Translations under genes and position numbers: made by a program
The notes under the pieces: model-generated
Told to the model about the DNA's origin: nothing
The model's database searches: none
The model's input: only the letters and a program-made list of their open reading frames with translations
Source: Coxiellaceae bacterium
Lineage (GTDB): Bacteria; Pseudomonadota; Gammaproteobacteria; Coxiellales; Coxiellaceae
Length of the DNA stretch: 64,000 bases
Assembly: GCA_030680235.1 (NCBI GenBank)
Contig: JAUXWQ010000057.1
Span: forward strand, 1-64,000
Reading direction: 5' to 3'
In this document: positions 53,827 to 63,511 of the stretch, one piece after another
Position numbering within the stretch: the stretch's first letter is position 1
Layout: the number at the start of each line of letters is the position of its first letter

Positions 53827-56800
53827 ATGCCTCTTACAGCTCATGCCATCGTTTTTGAATTGCCAGAAGACTACAAAGATATAGGGAGCAACCCATCTGC
53901 TTTCTCGCCTAAAAAAAGTGACATTCAAGGTGCACTCAAAGGTGCACGGGAAGCTTCTCTACAGGCATTAGTCTTTACAGAACTCACATTGACTGGCCTT
54001 GATAATAACAATGAAAGCATTATTACCATCAAAGATGATTCCTCTTTTTACGAAAAATTTTTTGAAGCTCTGGTTAAAGGAGCACCGCTATATTTTTACC
54101 TCCCGAATATAGGTCAAACCGCTTACACTGGGCCAGCTCATCTCGCAGAACTGTTAAACGAGTTCAGAGAACGCACGGAAGAATTTACAAATTATTCATC
54201 TTTTTTTCGAGCACCTATAGCTGAGCATCTCATAACGTTTTGTCGTTGGATTGATACAATATTTAATGGCGATTTGAAGCTCGCATTTGATTATCTAATC
54301 AAGAAAACAGATGATCAACTTAATGAAGAGCTAAATTTTCCTATCCCACTTCCCGACGGAAAAAAACTTCTCGATGCTTTTAAAAAAACGACTATTGCAG
54401 CTCAGATTAGCACACTCAAAAAAACACAAGCAGATTTAGTGGCTGAATTAAACAAAGCAGATGCAATCGAAGATCCAACAGCATTTTTTGAAAGCTTCAA
54501 GAAAAAAGCATCTGCGCTATTAACTTCAATAAATGATCTTAATGAACCAACAAAACAAAAAGAAGAAGCGCTTTTCTCAAAAATGCAGAAAGACGTAAAA
54601 AAAATTGTCGAATTAGCGCTTATAAAAGCTCAATTAAGCTCAGCCCTTACAATTAATTCTGAAATACCTATTAAAGATCAATTAGTGATATTACAACAAG
54701 GAATACAAGATTTTATTGAAAGCTACAATAGAGAAAAAACTTCTTTAGGTATTACGTTTGACATTACCCCACTTATCCAAGCTAGAGAAAAAGAAATTTC
54801 AGATGCACGTTGGAAAGCCGAAATGACAATGCACACCCAAACTTTAACTCAACACCTTGCTCTAGCAAAAAGAACAGTCTTAGCACTCAATGAAACAAGT
54901 CATGCACAATTTTTACCAAGCATCGCACTACTGGAAGAAAAACTTCAGGTGTTTTTATCTGACAAATTAGCTGATGCTACGCAAAACAATAAAAGAGCTA
55001 TTCAAGACGTGTTGGCAGCAACTGCTGCTGAAATAACTGAATTAAACACAGAGATAGGTGAAGCAAGAAAAGCAAAATACCAACAAGATCTTGCTGAAAA
55101 AAGACACGCTGAAACAGAACAAAATAGACTTATTGAAGCAACAAGCGACATTATAACAAAGATTAATGCGCTCTCTAATGAAAGCCTCAATCAAAATCCC
55201 GACAAACTGCTGGAATTGCAAAAAGCAATTAACACGCTAAACCAACAGTATATAACCACTATTCGTGAGCACATTACCCCAGCCGAAATTCAAGCGGTCC
55301 AAGATGCTCGAATGGATGATGCATGCACTGCTGCGAACGAGAAAATCACGCCAGCCGCAACCGCTTCTGCACAAAGTATTATTGATGCAAGCGCTCGCTT
55401 AACTTTAGCATTAGCGCCTGATGCGCTTAATACATTAACCCAGAAAGCTATTCAAACACTATTGGATACAGAGATATCTGTTTTGGAAAGTGGTAAAGCA
55501 ATTGACCCGGCCACCTTAGCGGCACTTGGCGTTCCTGAGGAGAAAAAAGCAGCATTTTCGACGGCAATAACTGATATTGATGATTTTCTGGAACGAGTTC
55601 GTGATGTATTAAATGAAAAAACGCGTCAACTCAATGAACATTTAGATAGCACTATTGCTGCCCTAGAGGCACTGGATAATGCTTTAACTCAACTGCCCGG
55701 CTATCCAAAAAATTTTCCGAGTTTATCCGCCTTAATAAAGCATCTGGATTTTCCAGAAGAGGATGCCCTTATAAACATGTCTTTACCTGAACTTTCTAAA
55801 ATAGATGGGAAAATAGAACGTGCATCCAATGCTGTTAATGCTGCGCAACAGAAGCATGCTCTCTTAGTAAAAGAAAGCAAAATTACGGCTGTTCAGAGCG
55901 AACTTAAAAAAATAACAGCATCGGGAAAACTCTCTCCTGAAGAAAGCGCTAAGTTAAATTTAGCTGAAAACCCAGTGTCATTAGCCGCAAAAATACTACA
56001 AGAACGGGCTCTTACTGCAAAAACAAGCGCTCTAGATTCTGCTCGCGCAGTACTACCAGATCTCATTGATGATGAAATTCCCATCATTGTGCTCAATGCG
56101 GGATCTGCAGAAGATGGCGCTGCCTCTCAGCGCGAATTAGTCGCAATTAATGACTTTAATGAAAATGGTGTTGCTAGCATTCTGCAAGAACGTATTGCTG
56201 CGGCAAAAGAAAGCGTAATTACGAGCATTCTATTAAATACCGCTATTTCAAGAGAAATGGTTACTGAACACCCTGCTTTTTCTCAGAATATTTCACAAGA
56301 AGCCAATATCGATAACCTTAAAAATACCCTGGGAAGTTATACCAAAACGTTAAACGGCACGGGGGGAACCGACATTGTTTTCTACCAAAATATTGTCATG
56401 CAATACCATTTAAAAAATTTATTAAAAGACTATGGCTTTGGTGATAATATTCTTGCAATTGAGAATAATTTTAAAAGACTTGCCTCACCTCAAAAGGAAC
56501 AACTAACCGCACTGGTGGACAATCCTTTTCAGCTTGATACTAATCAAATACAAAATCAAAATGTAACACTGACAAGCATTTTACAACATACAGATGCATT
56601 TTTTGCACAGCTGTTACGCGAAAATATTAGAATAGCCAATGAACAAATAAAAGCTTTTTTTGATAGCGAGCATTTTCCTGGCGGGGATTTACAAATATTT
56701 GAGCAAAATATACCAGCCGCTGAAACGACACTAGAAGATTTAAAAAGTCAGCTTGAATCACGCAAAGAAACAATATCATCTTCTTCGGCATTATCTGCTT

Positions 56801-59730
56801 TTTCTGCGACGGTATTGAAAACACGCATTGTTGCTGCACAGACTGAAATAAATACTGCCTTATCAGAGGCAAACTTCACAATAACTGAAGTCGATGCGTT
56901 ACCGCTAAAACTTCAGCAACGTGAACAAGTAAATGCCTTGATTATTTTGCCAACAACAGAAGATTCACAGCACCTATCAGATCAACTCAAAACGCTTCTG
57001 GATATGCAGCGCGCGCCTAATACATTTATTGCGTCTTTGCATGAAGTGGAATTGCACACAGAAATTGCTGTGAAAGAAAAAGAAATTAATACCCTTGTTA
57101 CAACTGCTTTACGTGCGGTAGATCCAACAATAACTGCCGTAGATGCCACAGATAGTGCTACATTACGCGCTAACCTTCCTAGTTTAGTCCTCCCAACTCC
57201 AACCTTAAACGCATTAAAGGAAAAACTAGCTGCATTAACGCTGGCCGTTACAGATCTAGAAAAACCAGAACGATCAGAGGCTGTCGCTGCTACAGTTATG
57301 GAAGCACGTGTTAGTGCTGCACAGACTAAAGCATATGAAAAACTACGCTCTTTTTTAAAAGCTAAAAACATGGTATTGACCGATACTGAAATTAACAGGG
57401 TTCTTGATTTAGCAAAAGAAACTCCCTATGCGAAAACTAATTTTCCTCCAATAAGAGAGAATGCAACACCAAAAGACATAATAACCCTTGCTCAACAACA
57501 TTTGAATAACCATGCACGTTTACAACTTGACCCTCTCTCTACACAAAAACGCCTAGCCAATGAAGCAATTATTCTGTACGCCCAAGAAAAAATACTTACT
57601 CAAATAGCCGACTTAATTCTTGATATCAGTGAACCTGAAATTCAGACCATCATAGATTCTCAAGGTATGTTGTTAGATAAAAATATTCGCGTCCACGACG
57701 CTCGCACCATCGACCGCTTAGCTGACACTCTCATTCATGCAACAAACACTAAAGAACCGGCAAAAAAAATTGCCGTGGAAATTTTATGCCGCCAAATTAA
57801 AACAAGACAAGCTGCTATCATTGCTGGGACCGGCCTTACACGCAAAAAAGCAGATATTTATTTCCCAAAAACTAATAGGAACCACTCAGCTGTTACTGCC
57901 TTATTTACAGCACCTGCAAAGAGGTTACTAGAATCCCAAGATGCAGCCATCGCTAGATTAAAATCTGACCTTGCTAGGTTATCACCTAGTTTTGATGAGT
58001 TCATTTCAAGAGAGCAAACTAATGAATTGGTCACTAAAAATGAAAAATTTACCACTGCCATTAAAAAAGTGGTAGAAACCCAAACAAATCTTTTATGCAT
58101 GCCTGATGTTCTTGATAAAGCCATCAATGAAACCTGGGATCATTTAAATACAACAGCAAAAAATAATGCTGCCGCAAGGTTAATTGATAGAGATTATCAG
58201 ACAAATCCAGGTAAATTACTTAAAGCATTTCAAACACTCACGTCTGAGGACATTCAATCAACTCTAGACGCTATCACATTGCGCACTGGTATTTTTACCT
58301 TACGCACACACTTAATGCCAACACACACTGAATTAAGTTTTGATGACGATCAAGCAAGCAACACACATCATGAATGGATGACACGCAACACATCTGCCCT
58401 ATCGAATAATGCACTGCGTACCTTGTTCAATGAGTTGAATGCCTACAATCGTTTATTAAATCCTATGACTTCTGAACAATACGATTCACTGATGAATGTA
58501 TTTTCAAAAGATGACTATACGAAAATGGCTGCGCAATTATCTAGTGCTGCCCGCAAAGAAGTACTTAACCTTGCCGATGAATCTACTGTTACGCTCACCC
58601 CCACGACTGAAAAAAATATTGTCTATGATGAAAAACGCAATCTCCTAACAGCAAGCTACAACGCTTCTTGGACAGAAAAAAATGCGGCGGGTGTTGATGA
58701 ACCAAAAAGCACAGAAACTGAATTACGCCGCGAAACAACAGCAGACAATAAAGAAAGAAAAACAATCTGGCATCTGGTTTCAAAAGAACCCGTTTCTTGG
58801 GAAATAGAATCGGCCATGGTTGCGAGAGATTCATTGACGGTGCGCTTAGCGGAAAAACAACTGCTTGAAGAAAAAATTGCTCGTCTTAAAAGAAATGAAA
58901 GAGCGATGCCTGAAGGCACTCAAAAAACTACACTGTTAGCACAAATTGAAGGGCTCACAGAACAATTCAACAAATTTGATCCCCGAGCACTTACACTATC
59001 TATTAAAAATGACGCCGGACGGAAAGAAGATTTTACATTGGCTGATGGCACTATAATTCAAACAACTCGGAATGTATTCATCTCAATGAAGGCGCATTTC
59101 AAAGCAGGGTATACCGCTATTTGTATTGATAATGTTATTTATAACAACCCCGCTTCACCTGTTGTAACCGCTCAACTACCTTCTGTAGTGACAAGCAAGC
59201 ATGAGCATCCTGAGGTACAACGTGCCGTAAAAAATGGTGATTTATTTGTATCAATTGTATTTGACCCTAAAAATGATAAAACAGTTAGTTTTGAAACTCA
59301 TTTAAAAGCAAATGTAAGATGTTTAGCCGCAGGGTCCCAGTTTGTTAATCCTGTGGTAGTGACGGTGCCAGTGGTGATGACACAGTCAGAATTTGATGAT
59401 TTCTGTCAAAAATCTCAATCAGAAAACCATGAAGATTTTTTTAATAAGTTAGCGACTCAAACCAACAAAGCGTTGAAGCTGCCGTCGACAGTTTCTGTTG
59501 TGCCGCTGGTGATGATAGATGGCGATGCAGCTCCTGAATTTGTAACATTATCTCAGCAAAAACTCCTTGCGCACATTGAGCAGGGCAATCCGGTGTTATG
59601 CTGCAGTAAGCCTGAAGATCGTGATATGACATCGAACGATGGCGCCTATGCCTCTGTTTTAAAGGCATGCGAGCAAGCTGCTAGAGACAAAAACCAGCAC
59701 AAAACAATTTTGATAGCCCTTAGAACATAG
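53827..59730 (+). CDS. Giant 1967-aa helical protein of unknown function, effector candidate
   Basis: No family recognised. The ATG at 53827 has a weak GAGA upstream; a TTG four codons before is less likely. Residues about 190-1500 are helical and charged, with weak repeats built on segments such as ILQERALTAKTSALDSARAV, ILQERIAAAKESVITSI, VLKTRIVAAQTEINTAL and VMEARVSAAQTKAYEKL. The last 350 residues look more beta-rich and globular (LADGTIIQTTRNVFISMKAH, SIVFDPKNDKTVSFETHLKA). No signal peptide or membrane helix. Codon use is even, so it seems functional. Size, isolation between repeats and the PmrA-like site suggest a type IV effector; unproven. Confidence 0.8.
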   Translation: MPLTAHAIVFELPEDYKDIGSNPSAFSPKKSDIQGALKGAREASLQALVFTELTLTGLDNNNESIITIKDDSSFYEKFFEALVKGAPLYFYLPNIGQTAYTGPAHLAELLNEFRERTEEFTNYSSFFRAPIAEHLITFCRWIDTIFNGDLKLAFDYLIKKTDDQLNEELNFPIPLPDGKKLLDAFKKTTIAAQISTLKKTQADLVAELNKADAIEDPTAFFESFKKKASALLTSINDLNEPTKQKEEALFSKMQKDVKKIVELALIKAQLSSALTINSEIPIKDQLVILQQGIQDFIESYNREKTSLGITFDITPLIQAREKEISDARWKAEMTMHTQTLTQHLALAKRTVLALNETSHAQFLPSIALLEEKLQVFLSDKLADATQNNKRAIQDVLAATAAEITELNTEIGEARKAKYQQDLAEKRHAETEQNRLIEATSDIITKINALSNESLNQNPDKLLELQKAINTLNQQYITTIREHITPAEIQAVQDARMDDACTAANEKITPAATASAQSIIDASARLTLALAPDALNTLTQKAIQTLLDTEISVLESGKAIDPATLAALGVPEEKKAAFSTAITDIDDFLERVRDVLNEKTRQLNEHLDSTIAALEALDNALTQLPGYPKNFPSLSALIKHLDFPEEDALINMSLPELSKIDGKIERASNAVNAAQQKHALLVKESKITAVQSELKKITASGKLSPEESAKLNLAENPVSLAAKILQERALTAKTSALDSARAVLPDLIDDEIPIIVLNAGSAEDGAASQRELVAINDFNENGVASILQERIAAAKESVITSILLNTAISREMVTEHPAFSQNISQEANIDNLKNTLGSYTKTLNGTGGTDIVFYQNIVMQYHLKNLLKDYGFGDNILAIENNFKRLASPQKEQLTALVDNPFQLDTNQIQNQNVTLTSILQHTDAFFAQLLRENIRIANEQIKAFFDSEHFPGGDLQIFEQNIPAAETTLEDLKSQLESRKETISSSSALSAFSATVLKTRIVAAQTEINTALSEANFTITEVDALPLKLQQREQVNALIILPTTEDSQHLSDQLKTLLDMQRAPNTFIASLHEVELHTEIAVKEKEINTLVTTALRAVDPTITAVDATDSATLRANLPSLVLPTPTLNALKEKLAALTLAVTDLEKPERSEAVAATVMEARVSAAQTKAYEKLRSFLKAKNMVLTDTEINRVLDLAKETPYAKTNFPPIRENATPKDIITLAQQHLNNHARLQLDPLSTQKRLANEAIILYAQEKILTQIADLILDISEPEIQTIIDSQGMLLDKNIRVHDARTIDRLADTLIHATNTKEPAKKIAVEILCRQIKTRQAAIIAGTGLTRKKADIYFPKTNRNHSAVTALFTAPAKRLLESQDAAIARLKSDLARLSPSFDEFISREQTNELVTKNEKFTTAIKKVVETQTNLLCMPDVLDKAINETWDHLNTTAKNNAAARLIDRDYQTNPGKLLKAFQTLTSEDIQSTLDAITLRTGIFTLRTHLMPTHTELSFDDDQASNTHHEWMTRNTSALSNNALRTLFNELNAYNRLLNPMTSEQYDSLMNVFSKDDYTKMAAQLSSAARKEVLNLADESTVTLTPTTEKNIVYDEKRNLLTASYNASWTEKNAAGVDEPKSTETELRRETTADNKERKTIWHLVSKEPVSWEIESAMVARDSLTVRLAEKQLLEEKIARLKRNERAMPEGTQKTTLLAQIEGLTEQFNKFDPRALTLSIKNDAGRKEDFTLADGTIIQTTRNVFISMKAHFKAGYTAICIDNVIYNNPASPVVTAQLPSVVTSKHEHPEVQRAVKNGDLFVSIVFDPKNDKTVSFETHLKANVRCLAAGSQFVNPVVVTVPVVMTQSEFDDFCQKSQSENHEDFFNKLATQTNKALKLPSTVSVVPLVMIDGDAAPEFVTLSQQKLLAHIEQGNPVLCCSKPEDRDMTSNDGAYASVLKACEQAARDKNQHKTILIALRT

Positions 59731-59740
59731 CGCACATCAG

Positions 59741-59822
59741 CAATTCCCGGTGAATAAAGAATTTTCATCTTTTGACGATCTTGAACGATAATTTGTTTCG
59801 AAAATGCTCATGGACTTCGTTG
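59741..59822. repeat. MITE half-copy, 82 bp
   Basis: CAATTCCCGGTGAATAAAGA and the following 60 bases match the inverse of 27262-27347, including ACGATAATTTGTTTCGAAAA and TGCTCATGGACTTCGT. It is the longest match to the full element. It begins 10 bases after the stop of the 1967-aa gene. Confidence 0.8.
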
Positions 59823-59829
59823 CACGCTG

Positions 59830-59905
59830 CGCGAGTGTTTTTGCATGGTTTGATGTGCATTGGAATTTCCTGCAAATTCACTCGTTACACTCGCGCTCGC
59901 ATCAA
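59830..59905. repeat. REP-like element
   Basis: CGCGAGTGTTTTTGCATGGT (59830-59849) and TGCAAATTCACTCG..CGCGCTCGCATCA (59871-59903) form an imperfect hairpin of the REP family, fused directly to the MITE half-copy. Confidence 0.7.
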
Positions 59906-59937
59906 GAAATGAGAGCGCTTGTTTGTATGACCTTGAA

Positions 59938-59969
59938 CCTAGATTCGGCAGTTAAACCCTACTGTGAAC
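59938..59969. repeat. 32-bp dispersed repeat, copy 2
   Basis: Differs from 25872-25903 at one position. It ends one base before the stop codon of the minus-strand gene at 59971. Confidence 0.7.
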
Positions 59970-59970
59970 A

Positions 59971-60573
59971 TTAATCCCACAACGCCTGTTGCGTTAATTG
60001 ACCTGAAACCACTCGAAACTGATCTGCCAATAACGATACTTGCTTTTCAATATCCGCTCTTTCTATTTCATTAAAGACAAAAGTGAATAATAAAACAAAA
60101 GCGGCTTTGTCTTCTGGAATTAAGAAATCATTTTTAAGTTCACAATAACTGACAAGGCTTGCACAAGCATCCGCCAATTGTTGATGCGCTGTACGTCGCA
60201 AGGACTGCGTTTTAATATTGGAATCAAATAATAATCGTTGCTCAATATGGTGTGCACGCATAATTTCTGTTTGCAATGCTTGTTTAATTTGAACAGCAAT
60301 CGGATCTGGATGATTCGCCACCAAAGCATACGTATACTTTAATTCCGCAACAACACGTTGATGCCAGACTAAAATATGTCCCTCAAGCGCCTTGAGTTGA
60401 CGCTTCGTCAGCCTGCCAAAACACGACTTTGCAAGCCATAGCAAATAGAAAATCATATTCATATTGAAGCCGCTGTGATGCTGCAGCTGATAAATCGCAC
60501 GATTTAAGTCAGTTTTACCCAATAACTCACACGTGAATTGAACAAGAGGACAGTGCTGGTTGAAATCTTCCAT
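59971..60573 (-). CDS. TIGR02444/DUF2390-like protein
   Basis: The 200-aa protein resembles the small helical TIGR02444 family in its first half: FTCELLGKTDLNRAIYQLQH, NMNMIFYLLWLAKSCFGRLT and LEGHILVWHQRVVAELKY follow the family pattern of a one-domain helical bundle. Family function is unknown. The ATG at 60573 with AGGTG seven bases upstream is preferred to a GTG three codons earlier. It follows the 184-aa gene by 55 bases on the same strand and may share its promoter. Confidence 0.65.
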   Translation of the reverse strand: MEDFNQHCPLVQFTCELLGKTDLNRAIYQLQHHSGFNMNMIFYLLWLAKSCFGRLTKRQLKALEGHILVWHQRVVAELKYTYALVANHPDPIAVQIKQALQTEIMRAHHIEQRLLFDSNIKTQSLRRTAHQQLADACASLVSYCELKNDFLIPEDKAAFVLLFTFVFNEIERADIEKQVSLLADQFRVVSGQLTQQALWD

Positions 60574-60628
60574 GATATTCACCTATGCAACATTGCGTTA
60601 ACAATAAATTATACAGACATTTCTTAAA

Positions 60629-61183
60629 TTACACAGCAACCTGTGAACGACCCGCAAGAAGAGACTCTAAGTGCGCAATAATACGCGTATAAAATCCAGG
60701 GTTAGCTGCTTGTTGGCGTGACAGGGTTTGGAGTAATAGGTCACATTGTTCTTTTGACCCATTAACAACCACTGTCTTATTACAATCTAAGAATTTTTTG
60801 AGAACCCCTTCATCTAAGCGTTCACGAGACATACCCATCCATTGTACTGCATCTAATACAGCACGTGATGCTCTTTGTGCACGATGCACAACCCGTCCAT
60901 TTTCAATCGCATAGTTTGATAAGTATTCTTGCAAATGCTCGCAGAACTGTTGCACACCCGAATAAGCATAATAACTCGGGTTTTCCATCGCCATATTTGC
61001 TTTAATATCTTCAATAATCGCAAGGCCCATATGATACAAAGCCACTTCGTTTTCATATAGGTCTGAATCACGCAGACCCAACTGCTGCAACTTCACCATG
61101 CGTTCTACCTGTGATAAATATCGACGCAACAGACCACGATATTCACCCACTGCTTGAACCATTGTTTCCGAAAAGATACGCAT
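60629..61183 (-). CDS. Unrecognised 184-aa helical protein
   Basis: No family recognised. It is all-helical, with amphipathic segments (MVQAVGEYRGLLRRYLSQVE; VQQFCEHLQEYLSNYAIENG) and no signal peptide. AGGAAGAGAG precedes the ATG at 61183. Upstream lies a PmrA-box-like site pointing at this gene, and the divergent neighbour is an EnhA-like L,D-transpeptidase. Confidence 0.65.
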   Translation of the reverse strand: MRIFSETMVQAVGEYRGLLRRYLSQVERMVKLQQLGLRDSDLYENEVALYHMGLAIIEDIKANMAMENPSYYAYSGVQQFCEHLQEYLSNYAIENGRVVHRAQRASRAVLDAVQWMGMSRERLDEGVLKKFLDCNKTVVVNGSKEQCDLLLQTLSRQQAANPGFYTRIIAHLESLLAGRSQVAV

Positions 61184-61240
61184 AACACTCTCTCTTCCTT
61201 TAACACATTTAAATAAACTATCTATGAATTGTATGCAAAA

Positions 61241-61260
61241 AATCTTAAAGTAACATTAAG
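61241..61260 (-). promoter_or_regulatory. PmrA-box-like tandem site upstream of the 184-aa gene
   Basis: On the minus strand CTTAATGTT (61260-61252), AC, TTTAAGATT (61249-61241). The first half matches the consensus CTTAATATT at eight of nine bases, the second at seven. It lies 58 bases before the start codon. Confidence 0.5.
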
Positions 61261-61432
61261 GACTATTCAAATATGGGTAAAATATGTACAAATTAATCTA
61301 CTTACTAACAGCTACTACCCTTCTAATCTGTTGTTTTCACTCTTTTTTAGTAAAAAAATGAATTTTTTTAATTAACAACTATACTTCTTTCATAGTTAGT
61401 TATTACTCAACCGTACAAAAAGGGGATCAACG

Positions 61433-62137
61433 ATGAAACAACTCAGCATAGTCGTAGCTACTTCTGCTGCTTTATTTTTTGGGTCGCTTGGCGTCAGTGA
61501 AAGCGCATTGGCAGCACCACAGTACTACGGGAAAAATTTATGCGGATATCCTGGTTTTACCTGTGTGAAAATAAAACGCGGTGATACCTGGGAAAGATTA
61601 TTTCCAAATGCTAAGCAACGTGAACTGGTCATGCGATTCAATCGTACTAACATTCCACTTAATTACAGAAGTTGGATTGTCGTACCTGATAATTTATCCA
61701 GCTTAAATCCAATGGAGCTTTCGCCATTTCCATTAACACGAGATACCCACGGTAAAAAATTGATTTACGTCAGTCTAAACAAGCAAGCCTTTGGCGCCTA
61801 TGACGCCAATGGAAAACTGGTCCATTGGGGACCGATATCCGGTGGTAGAGGTTATTGCGCTGATATTGGTATTCCATGCAACACAGCAACGGGTAATTTT
61901 AAAATTTATCGCAAGCAAGGGGGTGAATGTATTTCATCCAAGTTCCCCGTTGAAACAAAGGGTGGTGCGCCTATGCCTTACTGTATGCACTTTAATGGCG
62001 GATTCGCAGTTCATGGCTCAACTTTGCCTGGCTACAACGCAAGCCATGGTTGCGTGCGTCTCTTCCCTGAGGATGCAAAATGGTTGAACCAAGACTTTGC
62101 AAATATTGGTACACCCGTTATTGTCTCTAAGTCATAA
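61433..62137 (+). CDS. L,D-transpeptidase, YkuD family, EnhA-like
   Basis: The 234-aa protein has a signal peptide (cleaved near ALA-AP, residue 28), a LysM-like segment (FTCVKIKRGDTWERLFPNAK) and a C-terminal YkuD domain with H194 (GGFAVHGSTLPG) and the catalytic motif SHGCVRL with C207. Such enzymes cross-link peptidoglycan 3-3 or attach lipoproteins. The sequence ISGGRGYCADIGIPCNTATG recalls Legionella EnhA (enhanced entry), a similar YkuD protein. AAGGGGA lies before the ATG. Activity is likely; a role in host entry is only a family hint. Confidence 0.88.
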   Translation: MKQLSIVVATSAALFFGSLGVSESALAAPQYYGKNLCGYPGFTCVKIKRGDTWERLFPNAKQRELVMRFNRTNIPLNYRSWIVVPDNLSSLNPMELSPFPLTRDTHGKKLIYVSLNKQAFGAYDANGKLVHWGPISGGRGYCADIGIPCNTATGNFKIYRKQGGECISSKFPVETKGGAPMPYCMHFNGGFAVHGSTLPGYNASHGCVRLFPEDAKWLNQDFANIGTPVIVSKS

Positions 62138-62162
62138 TGACTTGACCTTATCTTGACCATAC

Positions 62163-62187
62163 CCTATCGTTCTAAAAAAACGATAGG
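62163..62187 (+). terminator. Hairpin overlapping the ubiC ribosome-binding site
   Basis: CCTATCGTT (62163-62171) and AACGATAGG (62179-62187) form a 9-bp stem. The 3' arm runs into AGGAGAGG, the ubiC Shine-Dalgarno sequence (ATG at 62196). It may end the L,D-transpeptidase transcript and also modulate ubiC translation. Confidence 0.55.
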
Positions 62188-62195
62188 AGAGGCTT

Positions 62196-62642
62196 ATGTC
62201 TCTTTTTGATGCTGCCCTTTGGCAATCATTTCCCCCCACTACCTTATCTGACGCTGCGCTGGACTGGTTTACAGATAAAAACTCCCTCACAAAACGCCTA
62301 CGTGAATTCACGCACAACACAATCGAGCATCACTTATTTTTTAACAATTGGGACCCGAAAAAAGAAAACTGGATTCGCGATATGGAATGGAAAAATGACG
62401 ACCAAACATGGTTGCATTGCCTTGTTATCATTCCAAAAGAATCTTTCATTGATGAATTACAAGATGTTGGTCACCGCTCTATTGGGGATATTTTATTTGT
62501 AGAACCTTCTCTAAGCCGCAGTGATTTTGAATATCAAGAAAAAAATGCTTACTATTCTCGTCGCAGTATTTTTCACTTCAAAGAAAAACCTTTTGAATTA
62601 ATTGAGACCTTTTTTCCTGCATTTTTTCAGGCGATTTCATGA
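62196..62642 (+). CDS. ubiC: Chorismate lyase UbiC
   Basis: UbiC releases pyruvate from chorismate to give 4-hydroxybenzoate, the ubiquinone ring precursor. LDWFTDKNSLTKRLREFTHN, an Arg/Asp-rich middle and YYSRRSIFHFKEKPFELIET, with the Leu/Phe-rich end FFPAF, follow the family. 148 aa, slightly shorter than E. coli (165). Its stop overlaps the ubiA start (ATGA), so the pair is coupled. Confidence 0.88.
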   Translation: MSLFDAALWQSFPPTTLSDAALDWFTDKNSLTKRLREFTHNTIEHHLFFNNWDPKKENWIRDMEWKNDDQTWLHCLVIIPKESFIDELQDVGHRSIGDILFVEPSLSRSDFEYQEKNAYYSRRSIFHFKEKPFELIETFFPAFFQAIS

Positions 62643-63475
62643 GTATAAAAAATTATTTTCAACTGATGCGCTTTCACAAACCCATTGGTATTTTATTACT
62701 ACTATGGCCAACACTGTGGGCTTTATGGATTGCTGCTGAAGGCACACCACAATTTAAAAATATTTTTATTTTTACAGCGGGTGTCATTGTTATGCGTGCT
62801 GCGGGCTGTGTGATTAACGACATTGCTGATAGAAAACTCGACAAGCATATTACACGCACAAAAGATCGACCGCTCACCGCACAAAAAATTAAGACACATC
62901 AAGCCATTTATTTATTTTGTCTATTATGCGCCATTGCTTTCATGCTCGTATTATTAACCAATCTAAAAACCATTTTAATTTCTATTATCGCTGTATTGAT
63001 TGCCACAATTTATCCCTTTATGAAACGCTATACTCACTTTCCACAACTCGCATTGGGAATTGCCTTTTCATGTTCAATTCCGATGGCTTTTACAGCGGAA
63101 AATCAGGCTTTATCAGGGACAACATGGATCTTATTTCTTGCGAATATACTTTGGACGATTGCTTATGATACGGAATACGCCATGCTGGATCGAGAGGATG
63201 ATATCAAAATCGGGATTAAATCAACCGCCATTTTGTTTGGGAAATACGATCGAATCATAATTGGTGTGCTTCAAGGGATTTTTATTTTATTAATGGGCTA
63301 TATTGGTTTGTTGGAGCAATTCTCGATAATGTATTTTGTGGGGTTGTTTTTAGCGATAACTTTGTTTTTTTATCAGCAACGATTAATGCCAAAAAGATGC
63401 ATGGACGCATTTTTGAATAATCAGTGGGTGGGGTTGATCGTGTTTATTGCTGTTATATTATCTGTATCACATTAA
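62639..63475 (+). CDS. ubiA: 4-hydroxybenzoate octaprenyltransferase UbiA
   Basis: UbiA attaches the polyprenyl chain to 4-hydroxybenzoate in the inner membrane. The two Asp-rich motifs NDIADRKLDKHITRTKDRPL and YDTEYAMLDREDDIKIG bind the diphosphate, and about eight to nine hydrophobic helices are visible. 278 aa. With ubiC it makes the first two ubiquinone steps; later genes (ubiE, J, B) are 30 kb away. Confidence 0.96.
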   Translation: MSIKNYFQLMRFHKPIGILLLLWPTLWALWIAAEGTPQFKNIFIFTAGVIVMRAAGCVINDIADRKLDKHITRTKDRPLTAQKIKTHQAIYLFCLLCAIAFMLVLLTNLKTILISIIAVLIATIYPFMKRYTHFPQLALGIAFSCSIPMAFTAENQALSGTTWILFLANILWTIAYDTEYAMLDREDDIKIGIKSTAILFGKYDRIIIGVLQGIFILLMGYIGLLEQFSIMYFVGLFLAITLFFYQQRLMPKRCMDAFLNNQWVGLIVFIAVILSVSH

Positions 63476-63487
63476 AAAACGCTTCTC

Positions 63488-63511
63488 TTGGTGCGAGCAT
63501 GCTCGCACCAA
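63488..63511. repeat. 24-bp perfect palindrome of REP type
   Basis: TTGGTGCGAGCA followed by its exact inverse TGCTCGCACCAA, then a second partial copy CGCTCATGCTCGCACCAA (63516-63533). It sits between convergent ubiA and mrcA and may end both transcripts. The GCTCGCACCAA variant is shared with the 60-bp tandem repeat at 15697. Confidence 0.8.
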
